From NCBI RefSeq assembly GCF_000485595.1, contig NW_014577227.1:263250-291741 (forward strand): a stretch of 28,492 nt of DNA, given 5' to 3'. Positions within the stretch are counted from its first letter, which is position 1. Every line of letters starts with the position of its first letter. Of the stretch, positions 10,194 to 19,399 are shown one piece after another. The position numbers were made by a program, and so were the translations under genes. This DNA is from Priapulus caudatus (Eukaryota > Priapulida > Priapulimorpha > Priapulimorphida > Priapulidae). The notes beneath the pieces are model-generated. The model was not told the DNA's origin and ran no database searches. It saw nothing but the letters and a program-made list of their open reading frames with translations.

Positions 10194-10203
10194 AGAGAGA
10201 GAG
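9979..10203. repeat. (GA)n array containing an assembly gap
   Basis: gagaga runs interrupted by cagggaggga on both sides of the gap. The Leu/Ser-rich and Arg/Glu-rich frames here are artefacts. Confidence 0.95.
10076..10085. other. Assembly gap (10 N)
   Basis: Ten N bases. The true gap length is unknown; a fixed short placeholder is common in scaffolds. Confidence 0.99.
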
Positions 10204-11140
10204 TGCACGCAGAGGGTGCGCGTGCCGGGGCATGCATGTGTACGTGTCTGCAGGTGGGTGAGGGTGCGTGCGTGCATTAGGTGGCTCTGTAAGTTTGGAT
10301 ACGTGTGTGCATGTGTTTGTGTGAATACCTGCCTTGTGTGGTCTTCTTGTAATAATGTGGGCGTTTTCTATGTGCGTCTGCACTTGGGTATAGATCCGCG
10401 AACGTCTTCAGAAAAGAACTGTAAATATGTCGTATATAAATAATAAAGAGAGTCGGATGATAGTTTTAATACGTAATCGAAAAGGGAGGCTGGTGGGTTT
10501 TACGGCATGCAAACGACTACCCGTTGTTTGCATTATTTAGCATATCATTTACAAGCGTGAGGTCAACTAATAACATTCCTTGGTTTATGACATGTAAGTA
10601 TACGTTCGGCATGGCTGCAGTTGTCGTGGACTTTTGGGAGAAACATGAGCATGTAATTATAGCCTATTACTACACAACTGCTCTATTCGCGGTAGCTAAG
10701 CGTGCGCATTTTTACCGTCATGAATCACACCGATCGAAGTTTGCACTTGTGCCAAGTTCACCATTGTGTCATATAAAGTTGTGAGACGGCTTGCAGCTAG
10801 TTGAGCAAATTCAGTTCAGAAGCGCAGTTGTTTTTGTGTAGTAGAACTGTGCTGCTCGGTATGTTAACACGCAGGTTAGACATGCTCAGGGTGACAAGAT
10901 TGCTAGCCGATCGAACCAATTTGTCTGTACTTTTCTTCAACGCTGGTCGCTCCATCGCGATCGATTTTTTTTTCGTACTGCATGGCGGTGTGTGGATTTT
11001 ACGATGAGCGTGTCGTTTATTTCGGTTTGGCGTGTATAAACTTGCAGTGTGTAGAACTAGCCGTACTAAATGTTGTATAGGTAGAGCTACGACGGGTGAT
11101 CACCGACTATCTGTTATTCGTCTGCCTTGCATGTGCACGA
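10204..11140. other. Intergenic, nothing assigned
   Basis: A gtgcgtgcg-type stretch to about 10320, then mixed sequence. Short open frames lack splice context or recognisable motifs. Confidence 0.5.
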
Positions 11141-11147
11141 GGGAGAT

Positions 11148-11245
11148 CCATAAATATCCTATAATGCATTAGGCTACCGTGCGTGTAAGTGGGAGATCTG
11201 TACAAGTCCCATAATACACTGGGTGCATTATGGAATATTTATGGG
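11148..11245. repeat. Small imperfect inverted repeat
   Basis: ccataaatatcctataatgca (11148-11168) pairs with tgcattatggaatatttatg (from 11224); about 55 bp lie between the arms. It could be a MITE remnant. Confidence 0.5.
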
Positions 11246-11249
11246 GCGA

Positions 11250-11890
11250 CCAATCGCAGGCCGAGGTGCCCACGCTTTGCAGCGCGAATTTTGCTCACGT
11301 TTATGCATTTAGCAATCGAACATTCCACTTGGTGCGTGGTCATCAAATGTACGTTTGTGAGTTGCAGCCTGCCGGCGTGCCACGAATAACTTTCGACAGT
11401 CGCGTCGAGAGACGTGGAAGTAATCATGACCGCCAACTGGTGGACAACATGGTACCAACGTGTAGAGACCCATGTTTGACACAGGGTTGTAAATTTTGTC
11501 ATGTGTAGCAGCAACATTTAAGCAATGATGTAGAACAATCACTGCTGATGAGGTGTGGTGCCGTGATTAAAAAACAACAACAAATGCACGCATTATAGCA
11601 AACGCAGACGATTGGAATAATTCTTCTGTAGATATTTACATTCTGTCTCTAGGTTACAACTGTGCTAGTGAAATAACACTTGTATTGTCTGTTGTGGGCT
11701 GTTTAATATAAGAAATCATTTTCTATAGAAACACGAATATTATTACTTATAAATATGCGAGTATAAAACCCTTCTCGGCGAACGTGAGAAGTCTTGTGTT
11801 CACAATGTGTAACGTTACTCGAACGCATCTTGATGTTAGGCACAGTATTAACATGATCTTGTGTTCTCCGATTGTTTGATGACTGCAGAG
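11250..11890. other. 3' flank of GINS1, no other gene seen
   Basis: The minus-strand message should end here. There is no AATAAA close by; ATTAAA on the minus strand at 11702-11707 is a candidate poly-A signal. Confidence 0.4.
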
Positions 11891-11894
11891 TTGG

Positions 11895-11966
11895 TCATAG
11901 CGAGAGGATGTGTTCCAGAATTCCCTGTCTAACGAGGTGCTCACACTGTGACCTTGGTAGAAAATG
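11895..11966 (-). CDS. GINS1: GINS1 exon 7
   Basis: After cttttctttttag on the minus strand; encodes [20 protein letters not shown] and LSL, then TGA at 11897-11895. This is the conserved PSF1 C-terminal B-domain end. Confidence 0.96.
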   Translation of the reverse strand, partial: HFLPRSQCEHLVRQGILEHILSL

Positions 11967-13302
11967 CTAAAAAGAAAAGCATAGGGTGTCAACGCCAAAA
12001 CAAACTGCAGTGAAAGGGGAAACGTAATCAAATCACATTAAAAAGAAAAGCATAGGGTGGCAAAGCCAAAACAAGCTGCAGTGAAAGGAGCAACATAATC
12101 AAATCACATTAAGAAGAAAAACCACACACCAACCAACAACCAGTCCACAATATCCAGTTGCGACGGTTTTTGAAAATGTCTCTTTCTAATTCTGTTTACA
12201 GATAGTGAGTAATACGTACAGTTGACCAGTTAGCTCTAATATCATAATCATATCTACAGTTACCTGACTACTTTTCTTCAATAGTATGATGTCACCATCA
12301 TCCGTCTCAAATTCTCCGTAATCAACCAAACATCGCACCTGTTGGAACCCAAAATGTAGGTGTTATATGCCATATACAACTAGATATAAAACTGGGCTTT
12401 GTGTCGAACTCGCTACACAGTTACGTATATACGTCAGCAAGTCTGTAATGGATTAACGGAGATTTTAAAACCACAAATGGCAGCAGTAACGCATACGGAA
12501 GGTCCCGCGTTGAAAAAGACGGCGATAACGACGCGAGAGACGTCGCTCGTGTAACGTATATTTTCTGCGTCACCTCGATGTACAGGGACTTTGGCGGCTT
12601 CGTGTCTTGCGTGAGGTCCAGTCCGCCGTGAGAGCCGATCGACCGCATGTAGCCGGCGAGAGACTTGCTGTATCGACTGAACCACTGCAACTGCAAGAAC
12701 GCGGCCGCCGGCCGGCCGGCCTTGTACATACTCGTCTACACAGTGTGAGACCAGTGTTCGTGTCACTGTCGTAGACGCCAACGTGAAACTACTTCAATTC
12801 TCTGCACAGCAGAAGTTGTTCTTCCAGGGGCTATTTAATTATGCAGGTACTTCATTTGGGGGGAAATCTGGTAACTTGTAATCGATCCACAGATGCAGAA
12901 GATTTTCGGAAACCCAGTATAAATACGTAGAGAATCTGCCCCTTCCCGCCCCCTGCCGGAGTGGCTAGCGAATTTCCAGACTTACTTCGTGTTCAGAAAG
13001 GCAGAGTTTGATATCTTGCGGTAAAACGCTCCCGAATTCCCACCTCATGTCTCTGATCCTTAGGAGGCGATTGTAACTGAAAGCGACGCGAAACCAGTGG
13101 TTTAAAATATAGAAAATAGCATTGACAAACAAATTCACTAGTTAACGTTTGGATTCTAAAAATTCCTGAAGTCGCCATGCGGTGTGAGTAATGACCATAT
13201 TCTGGATGGAATTATATTTCCTTTCTAAAAATGCTCTCTTTCTATTGCTCATTTAATAAAACAACAATCCGACATCAAAATCGCCTCCAGACATCACCAC
13301 AA

Positions 13303-13365
<63 letters not shown>

Positions 13366-13367
13366 TG

Positions 13368-13408
<41 letters not shown>

Positions 13409-14665
13409 TGTATATATTTCTAGCTTACAGATATGCTAACAAGCAGCGCCGATTTCGTTCCAAGCATGCATGACGGAGCTGTACACCTGAAAATAGACCC
13501 ATCTCTCCTCCGACTGTTGCACTCCTGAAAAAAGGACAAAGGATTTTGATTGCTCATTCCTGTTTTGTCTTATCTGCATACATACAAATTGGAGCTTTCC
13601 AGATTTCCTGCATGTTTCAAATACAAACACCCTAATTTTGAGCCGTAGGTATGAAAAGTCAAATATGACATCGTTGCGCCATCTAGTGGAAGAAAAAGTT
13701 ATAACGGTGCACTGTCAGCATTTTATGTAACAATATTAAATAGTGAAAAGCACTTACACATCTTGCTGGTTTTGCTCAAATAAGCCTCGCATTTCTTCTA
13801 GTACTTGTCTGATGCCATCCTCCTGTAATTCATATAAATTATAAGCAGGATTACTCAGGAAAAATGAAAGAATGATCACAATCAATGACAAACCTAGCTC
13901 TAGTAACTATAGCCCGCGTACAGTTGCCGGAACCATGCGAGCGTGCGCAACGAGAAATGGCGGTTACAAGTTGATAAACAATCTTCGTCGACGAGTAATA
14001 TCGCAAGTACAATATTTAAGCGATAGTTTGCTGTTTAACTTTAGTGTTTATAGTAACTTAAGACATTTGTCCGGCAGAGAATGTGTTTTATTTGACATAC
14101 CGAAGAAGTTATTATAGGCTAAAAGTTGTCAGAAAAAACTCATTCGAAATGGCCATGTTACGGTCTATAGCCCTGCGGCAACTGTACGCAGGCTATAGTT
14201 ACTAGAGCTATGACAAACCATGCTCAAGACAGAACGTGCTACGATATGTGACACGATTCACTAATCGTAACTAGATGTCACGGCCCAAGGATAGAGAACA
14301 TGAGCCAATAAAACCAATGTGCCTAACCCTAACCCTAGCCATAACCCTAACCATAACCCTAACCTATTATATTGATATAATATTATATTTATATTGATGT
14401 AAATGACATTGGTTTTATTGGGACCCATGTTCTCTATCCTTGAACCGATGTCACACGATGTGTTGAGTTTCCCATGTTAGTCAATCTACGTAGGTCAGTA
14501 ATACTAATAGTACAACTACAGTACAATCATGTCAGTTCATTTTTGTTAATAATAATATTAATAGTGTTATGGATTGGAAATCCAAAATCAAAGCCAATTT
14601 CAAAGCATGTGAAAAGGTCTCCCTTGGAAAAGCCCCGACGATAATAAAGGAAACAAGAAGAAGAA

Positions 14666-14716
<51 letters not shown>

Positions 14717-14876
14717 GAAGAAGAATGAGAAGAAGTTAGTCTACACTAGCTCTAGCTAGTACTATAGCCCGCGTACAGTTGCCGCTCTATACTTAACGCA
14801 CGTTGAATGGCGGTAGAGCTGAACCAGCAGATCGCTGCAGCTCTCGTATAAGTTCCAAGGCTTTCTCTCCATACAT
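11895..14876 (-). CDS. GINS1: GINS complex subunit 1 (PSF1), complete, 7 exons
   Basis: Known role: PSF1 is one of the four GINS subunits; GINS joins MCM2-7 and CDC45 to form the CMG helicase that unwinds DNA at replication origins and forks in the nucleus. Seen: coding exons on the minus strand at 14876-14802, 13822-13758, 13524-13429, 13076-12986, 12690-12574, 12338-12264 and 11966-11895, all with AG/GT borders and matching phases. The spliced protein is 196 residues, equal to human PSF1. Diagnostic pieces in order: [14 protein letters not shown] (N-terminus), [11 protein letters not shown] and [86 protein letters not shown], and the C-terminal [16 protein letters not shown]. The helical A domain and the small C-terminal B domain are both intact. 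Intron 1 (979 bp) holds two MITEs and an extra terminal repeat. It is divergent from seipin. No break was found. Confidence 0.97.
11969..12110. repeat. 71-bp tandem duplication in GINS1 intron 6
   Basis: Two copies (11969-12039 and 12040-12110) that differ at a few positions, each starting aaaaagaaaagcataggg. On the minus strand the tttctttttaat/ag pattern of each copy resembles the acceptor of exon 7, which overlaps the first copy's edge. Confidence 0.9.
12264..12338 (-). CDS. GINS1: GINS1 exon 6
   Basis: 75 bp, phase 0-0: [20 protein letters not shown] then KKSSQ; donor gtaact. It matches the linker to the B domain of PSF1. Confidence 0.95.
12574..12690 (-). CDS. GINS1: GINS1 exon 5
   Basis: 117 bp, phase 0-0. 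It includes [15 protein letters not shown] and [16 protein letters not shown], the most conserved block of PSF1. The acceptor is ttcttgcag; a second CAG six bases on is an alternative that would drop LQ. A ggccggccggcc palindrome lies just upstream at about 12706-12722. Confidence 0.95.
12986..13076 (-). CDS. GINS1: GINS1 exon 4
   Basis: 91 bp after cgctttcag, donor gtaagt. [20 protein letters not shown] and then [10 protein letters not shown] align with the YDRLLRIRALRWEYGSVLP block of human PSF1. Confidence 0.95.
13310..13402. repeat. (AT)n microsatellite in GINS1 intron 3
   Basis: Two long atatat runs broken by actgaccct. Confidence 0.95.
13429..13524 (-). CDS. GINS1: GINS1 exon 3
   Basis: 96 bp after cttttttcag, donor gtaagc. 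[18 protein letters not shown] and then [14 protein letters not shown] align without gaps to the human segment ending RNRRCTVAYL. Confidence 0.93.
13676..13689 (-). promoter_or_regulatory. CTCF-like motif in GINS1 intron 2
   Basis: The minus strand reads CCACTAGATGGCGC, matching the core described for CTCF in vertebrates and flies. A single match of this length may be chance; binding is not shown. Confidence 0.4.
13758..13822 (-). CDS. GINS1: GINS1 exon 2
   Basis: 65 bp: [20 protein letters not shown] then D plus a split Val; donor gtaagt, acceptor aattacag. Confidence 0.95.
13895..14210. mobile_element. DNA transposon (MITE) with 35-bp inverted ends and 9-bp target duplication
   Basis: The ends start TAGCTCTAGTAACTATAGCC and continue to a 35-bp terminal repeat with one mismatch. 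It is flanked by the direct repeat TGACAAACC at 13886-13894 and 14211-14219. A 9-bp duplication is typical of Mutator-like elements, but the ends do not prove this. The 316-bp body lacks a transposase; an 81-residue open frame crosses the end and is chance. Confidence 0.88.
14282..14446. mobile_element. Foldback MITE with telomere-like core
   Basis: The inverted ends read GGYYCAAGGATAGAGAACATG and continue to ccaataaaaccaatgt. It is flanked by GATGTCAC on both sides (14274-14281, 14447-14454), an 8-bp duplication as in hAT elements. Inside, 14322-14363 holds CCTAA/CCCTAA-type telomere-like units. It is non-coding. Confidence 0.85.
14322..14363 (-). repeat. Interstitial telomere-like repeat (CCCTAA variants)
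   Basis: cctaaccctaaccctagcc followed by further ataaccctaacc units; on the minus strand these are TTAGGG-like. It lies within the foldback MITE and so was probably carried by it. Confidence 0.85.
14560..14728 (+). mobile_element. Possible SINE/LINE 3' tail ending in (GAA)(GAT)n
   Basis: A segment ending cccttggaaaagccccgacg ataataaagga is followed directly by gaagaagaagatgatgatg... The pattern of a unique 3' end plus a simple-repeat tail fits a non-LTR-mobilised element. The microsatellite itself (14658-14728) is certain; the element is tentative. Confidence 0.4.
14747..14784 (+). mobile_element. Solo copy of the 35-bp terminal repeat
   Basis: tagctctagctagtactata followed by gcccgcgtacagttgccg is almost the same as the left end of the element at 13895. 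It stands alone, 17 bp from the exon 1 donor of GINS1. Confidence 0.8.
14802..14876 (-). CDS. GINS1: GINS1 exon 1 with start codon
   Basis: 75 bp. ATG at 14876-14874 gives [20 protein letters not shown] and then LPPFN, aligning from residue 1 with human PSF1. Donor aac|gtgcgt. Confidence 0.96.
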
Positions 14877-15300
14877 GATTGTAGCTTGGTGTCGGCCCCA
14901 AAAAAATATGCGAGAGTGAATAAAAGTCTGTAAATCATAGGTAGTCACGAATCGCAGAAAATCTTGTTATTGTTAATGTACCAGGTAACAACTTTGTAAA
15001 CAAAACCACCGCCAAAGTTTACACGTAACGGAAGTACGTATTTCTCCCAGCATACTTTGCATTTGGCTGCAATAAATTACATTACAAACGCATAAATTAC
15101 ATTTAAATTAATTTTAGCAATTCCGTTTAATAGTGAACATTACTAAAGTTAAACAATTTTATTAAAATGTTTATACTAGCCTGTACTTTATACTGCAAAA
15201 ATCTATTTTGCAAACTGTCTTCTATCAGTGCATCTTGGTTCAAATAGCCTTCTCCATTACAACACTTAGAAATGGCATGTAAAAAGTAAACATTGACGTG
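14877..15300. promoter_or_regulatory. Divergent promoter region GINS1/seipin
   Basis: About 424 bp between the two start codons, AT-rich, with no CpG island and no clear TATA box in either direction. It must contain both 5' UTRs unless upstream non-coding exons exist. Confidence 0.6.
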
Positions 15301-15512
15301 ATGAAGATGTTGTCCTTAACACAGCCTGTTAATTGGGTTCAACAAACAGTCTACGCATGGTTTTTCCGTGTAAAGACAACAGCGTTAAAAGTGGTTATTG
15401 TCCTGGGTATTTTAATTATTCTGTTGTGGTTATCAACCTTTTTCTATGGCACTTTTTACTATGTTTACATGCCACCACTATCACACACGAAGCCAGTCCA
15501 TTTACAATTCAG
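15301..15512 (+). CDS. BSCL2: Seipin exon 1
   Basis: ATG at 15301 (a second in-frame ATG at 15307). 70 codons plus two bases, donor cag|gtaggc. It carries the first membrane helix (VVIVLGILIILLWLSTFF) and FYYVYMPPLSHTKPVHL. Confidence 0.93.
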
Positions 15513-18500
15513 GTAGGCTAAGTGATTCTCAGTCAGTTCTTTGGCCATTGCAATTTCACTGGATTCTATTATTCTAGTTGGATAGCATTCATAGTTGATT
15601 TATAGTTGGTGTCATTACACTGTCAATAAAAAATATGGTGACAACATTGATTGTTGTGTAACTTGTGTCATATTCACACTTCTCGTAGACTGCATCACAT
15701 CATACATGCACTTGAAGCGTTTCAATAAAATATAATGCTGAATAAATACGAAATCTATTTACTACCAAATTCTTAATGTTTCTATACTCTCTTTCACCTA
15801 TTATTGCCGACAGTTTCCTGTAAATTATGTCCAAATCCTACGTGCAACATACGCTGCCGGCGCCCATTGCTCTCGCGGCGGCACTGTGCACAGTTACACA
15901 TATATATAGTATATAACACTATATATAGTATATACAGGTAACACATATATATAGTACACTATATATATATAAGTGTAACTGTGCACAGTGCAGCTGCGAG
16001 AGCAATGGGCGCCGCCAGTGTATGTTGCACGTAGGATTTGGACGTAATTTACAAGAAACTGTCGGCAATAATAGGTGAAAGAGAGTATAGAAACATTAAG
16101 AATTTGGTAGTAAATAGATTTCGTATTTATTTAGCATTATATTTTATTGAAACGCTTCAAGTGCCTGAGGACTGCATGGTTATTAATAAACAATTCTAGT
16201 TTGGAACCCCAGTATACTATAGTTTACATAATGCTAAACTAATTTGGCGTACCGGTACTAAACTGGAGTGGGCCGTTACTAAGCTGTAATCATAACCTTA
16301 CTGCCCGTTTTTTACTTGATTTGTATCATTTAACTGCTATGAATTAAATGCCTATAATAATAATACACTGAAAAATATTGATTTTAATATCACACGAATA
16401 AACATGTTTTTTTTAGGTCTGACTGTGATATGCGTGAGAGTTTGTGCTCGTTTCCGTCAGCAAATGTCACATTTGGCAAAATTGGTGATCCCCAGGTAAT
16501 AATAATTTATCTGTATGTATGTATGTATGACTGGGAACCTTTAGATCGGTATTTCCCTGCAAAGAATAAAAAAAAAAAAAAAGCTGTTTAGTAAGCTGAA
16601 CTATAGTAATATTACCAATGAGGCTGCTGCCAACCCTAAACCCCAGGAGAGTTTTCAAGAGCTCCTCCTGCATGTCATGTGAGGTTTCTGTTGCCTCCAA
16701 ACCTGTTCTACGTTTAATCATATTAAAAAAACTTTTTCTATGGTTTTCTTATCCAGGACATTCTAGTAAAAAGTGCTCCAGGGTCTCCAACTCTCTTCTC
16801 CCACAAATTAAACATTTATCTTCGCCTCCCCAGTGTCTAGTTCGTTTATTCAATGGCAAGCACCCCGCCCTGCATAGAAACAGCAGGCTACTCCCAAGAC
16901 TATTATTATAAAAGGACTCTTTACCAGGCGTCTTTTTTTCTTTATACAATCCTAGCGAACTCTTGTTTTCTATCCCTTTTTTCCAGACGGTAGTACCACT
17001 CTGTTTAATTGCTCTTTCCACTCTAACATTCCATTCTTTAATACCCCCCCCCCCATTAACTCTTCGTCTAGACTCCTATCCGAGTCAAACTTTGTTATGA
17101 GGAACCTAGTTCTCCTCCTCCAATCTGATCTGAATTCGCCCAATTCCATTGCTTCCGCTATCTGTTTACATTTACGTTCATTATTCATATATTTTATCCT
17201 GCCCCAATATTTAATTTTACTTTTTGCCTTTCTCTCTTCAAAAGTTGACCATCCCATCTCTCCTCTAATACTCTCCAGTCCCACATAAGAGGGTGCCCTT
17301 AGTAACTCCCTTCCCAGCTGGTTTTGAGTCCTGTCTAGTGCCTGGAGCATGGACGTTCCTCCTTTTTTAACTTTAAATACTAGGGCTTCATTTGTATACG
17401 TCAGTGCAGGCACTGCAACTGCTTTTCAAAGCTCCCTACCCATCCAATATCTATTGAAACTATAGAATGCCTTTGAAGCTATTGCTCCCCTGTATTTTCT
17501 TGCTTTTTTTCGTATATCATCCCCATGCTGTTGTAAGCAGTTTTCGATATTGTCACTAAGCTTTGCCCCCAGGTAAGTGTATTCAGATACTGGCTGCAAA
17601 TTCATTGCCCCCAGTTTCCAGACACCCTGTTGCTCCTCTATCGGCTTATTGAGAATCATGATTTGGGATTTCTTTTCTCCAAAAACCATTCAAAAATTTT
17701 CTGCAAAATCTGCGGCAATGCTCAACATACTTTCCATTTTACTCTTATTCTCTGCTAGCAGAACCACATCATCCGCGTATACATCCCCGGAAAGCTATTT
17801 CCTCCAATGCATAATCCATTTGCATTTGTTACGAGCCGTCTAATGCTAATTCGTCCTAGAAATAATTCAAATACATGTACATGTACTGTACTAAAACATG
17901 TATGAAATCAAAAATGCTGTTGGTAATGTTTTGTAACTATGTATGCTTTATTTAACTACGTGGTTATAGTTTGTTGTGTGTTAATTGCTAAGCATACACA
18001 TTTTATGGTCTGTAAACTGATAACTGATTAAGTAAACATGCTAATATTAAGTATATTGTATTCAGATGTTAATGCCTGGTCAGCCATACAAAGTTCATGT
18101 CGAGATTGAAATGCCAGAGTCTGAAGTGAATCAAAATTTAGGTATGACGAATAACTGTGAACATATCTATACATGATCTATTATACAAAGTATATAGTGT
18201 GCTGTGTGGTGTGCTATCTATTGATGTGATCTAAGATTATTATTATAGCCTGTTGCTGCAAACATGACTTCCAAACGGCCATGAACATCTCTTAAGTAGC
18301 AGTGATCCTAAGAGGAAGCATGTACTAACTATAGCGTAGATATTCGATCTAGTCAACGGCAACTTCTTTCGTCTGACTCTACCCGCTTATAAAGTGAGAT
18401 GAATTTGGAAGGTTTAAACGTATCGTCAATCAGTTCTGATGCTGTGTGAATTAATTCCCATTTTATATTCTTTCAGGAATGTTTATGGTGATCATAAATT

Positions 18501-19345
18501 TCTATAGCAAAGATGGAGAAGTTGTGAAATCATCTCACCGATCTGTACGTACGACCTCACGTCACACGTTCCTAGCAAGGAACCACCACCTCACTACGTG
18601 AACACTTAAATGTGATACGCAAAACACAGCGCAGTACTCAATGTTATAAACGTATAAAGCTATCCAGAAGCGATGGCCCCGTCCCCCCTCCCCACTAACA
18701 GGTTTATCCCGTAGAGTCGTAGACACGCTTAATGCGCCATCTAGTCTCTCGTCCATATCCCGTGTCGTCTGTCGCTCGCATGGTCGGTGCTGCACTGGCC
18801 GTCTCTCTCTACCATGTGGTGTGGTACTATATCTACCCCGTGGTGTGGTACTATCTCTACCCCGTGGTGTGGTACTATCTCTACCCCGTGGTATGGTACT
18901 ATCCCTACCCTGTGGCATGGTACTATCTCTACACTGTGGTGTGGTACTATCACTACCCTGTGGTGTGGTACTATATCTACACCGTGGTGTGGTACTATCT
19001 CAACCCTGTGGTGTGGTACTATCCTTACCCTGTGGCGTGGTACTATATCTACACCGTGGTGTGGTACAGTACACGATCTATTATCCGAAACCCTTGGGAC
19101 CAGACACATTTCGGAATTCGGGGTTTTTCGGATTTCGGAATTTTTGATAATAGATTGTGTACTGTACTATCTCTACCCTGTGCTGTGGTGCTATCTCTAC
19201 CCCATTGCAGGTGATGCTGCGCTACCGCTCGTTGTTGCTACGGAAGCTGCGCACGTTCTGCTATGCGCCGTTGATGCTGCTCGACACGATGGAGGAGAAG
19301 CAGCTGCAGCGCGTCGAGCTCTTCGACCGTTACCTCGACGACGCC
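15301..19345 (+). CDS. BSCL2: Seipin, N-terminal 190 residues in five exons; 3' part not found
   Basis: Known role: seipin is an ER membrane protein that forms a ring at ER-lipid droplet contacts and organises droplet formation. Seen: exons 15301-15512, 16417-16495, 18066-18141, 18477-18544 and 19211-19345 with matching phases. The N-terminus is short and cytosolic, followed by a membrane segment at about residues 30-54 and the conserved FYGTFYYVYMP. The lumenal beta domain follows: SDCDMRESLCSFPSANVT (the NVT keeps the glycosylation site that is NVS in human), LMPGQPYKVHVEIEMPES, NQNLGMFMVIINFYS, SSHRSVMLRYRSLLL, and EEKQLQRVELFDRY. The last donor, gacgcc|gtaagc, implies further exons for the rest of the lumenal domain and the second membrane helix. 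Reading through would stop eight codons on. Head-to-head with GINS1. Confidence 0.95.
15708..16164. mobile_element. 457-bp near-perfect palindrome (foldback element) in seipin intron 1
   Basis: Two 192-bp arms (15708-15899 and 15973-16164), nearly identical as inverted copies, starting gcacttgaagcgtttcaata; the 73-bp loop is AT-rich (tatatatag). The word gactgcat occurs on both sides (15688-15695, 16170-16177) and could be a target duplication, though the spacing to the arms is uneven. Non-coding. High arm identity suggests recent origin. Confidence 0.88.
16417..16495 (+). CDS. BSCL2: Seipin exon 2
   Basis: After gtttttttttag; SDCDMRESLCSFPSANVTFG then KIGDPQ. Includes the conserved cysteine pair and the NVT sequon. 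Confidence 0.95.
16503..17865 (-). mobile_element. 5'-truncated LINE (non-LTR retrotransposon), antisense in seipin intron 2
   Basis: Minus-strand frames give a broken reverse transcriptase: IGG before YADDVVLLAENKSKMESML (catalytic YADD at about 17786-17775), then EKKSQIMILN, EYTYLGAKLSDNI, and later GWSTFEERKAKSKIKYWGRI. A C-terminal zinc knuckle CLICGRRELETLEHFLLEC (C-x2-C-x9-H-x4-C) ends near 16755. Several stops and frameshifts make it inactive. The 3' tail on the minus strand is (ACAT)n at 16511-16529, so this is the element's 3' end. Only the last part of the polymerase remains; the endonuclease is lost. Clade (CR1/Jockey/RTE-like) is not settled. Confidence 0.88.
17870..18060 (+). other. 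Rest of seipin intron 2
   Basis: AT-rich sequence with acatgtacatgtac at the LINE's truncated edge; no other feature. Confidence 0.5.
18066..18141 (+). CDS. BSCL2: Seipin exon 3
   Basis: After tgtattcag, donor ttag|gtatga. MLMPGQPYKVHVEIEMPESE then VNQNL plus a split Gly. It matches the LMYGQPYRV... PESPVNQDLG block of human seipin. Confidence 0.95.
18477..18544 (+). CDS. BSCL2: Seipin exon 4
   Basis: After ttctttcag, donor tct|gtacgt. GMFMVIINFYSKDGEVVKSS then HRS. Confidence 0.95.
18734..18746 (-). promoter_or_regulatory. CTCF-like motif in seipin intron 4
   Basis: The plus strand gcgccatctagtc shares gcgccatctagt with the motif at 13676 in GINS1. Weak support. Confidence 0.3.
18810..19208 (+). 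repeat. 24-bp minisatellite up to the seipin exon 5 acceptor
   Basis: About ten units of ctatctctaccccgtggtgt ggta (24 bp) to 19066, a MITE insertion, then two more partial units that run into ctatctctaccccattgcag, which is the splice acceptor itself. All frames are open across the array (for example WYYLYPVV), a by-product of the 24-bp period. Confidence 0.92.
19067..19164. mobile_element. pogo/Tigger-like MITE, 98 bp, TA target site
   Basis: The ends CAGTACACGATCTATTATC and the reverse complement of GATAATAGATTGTGTACTG differ at one base and are flanked by TA on both sides. The interior ccgaaacccttgggaccaga, ttcggaattc and ttcggatttcggaat resembles the subterminal sequence of Tigger/pogo elements. 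It splits the 24-bp minisatellite. Confidence 0.85.
19211..19345 (+). CDS. BSCL2: Seipin exon 5
   Basis: 45 codons, phase 0-0, donor gcc|gtaagc. VMLRYRSLLLRKLRTFCYAP then LMLLDTMEEKQLQRVELFD and RYLDDA. It is GC-rich relative to the earlier seipin exons. Confidence 0.92.
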
Positions 19346-19399
19346 GTAAGCCACATGTCGCCGCGTGTTTGAGCGCCGCGGGCCGATTGCGGCCTGTAA

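Noticed and set aside
9924-10383. Leu/Ser-rich and Arg/Glu-rich open frames
   Set aside because: They translate the (GA)n microsatellite and run through the N gap.
12434-12781. 115-residue minus-strand frame beginning [10 protein letters not shown]
   Set aside because: It is the wrong frame over GINS1 exon 5; the neighbouring frame matches PSF1.
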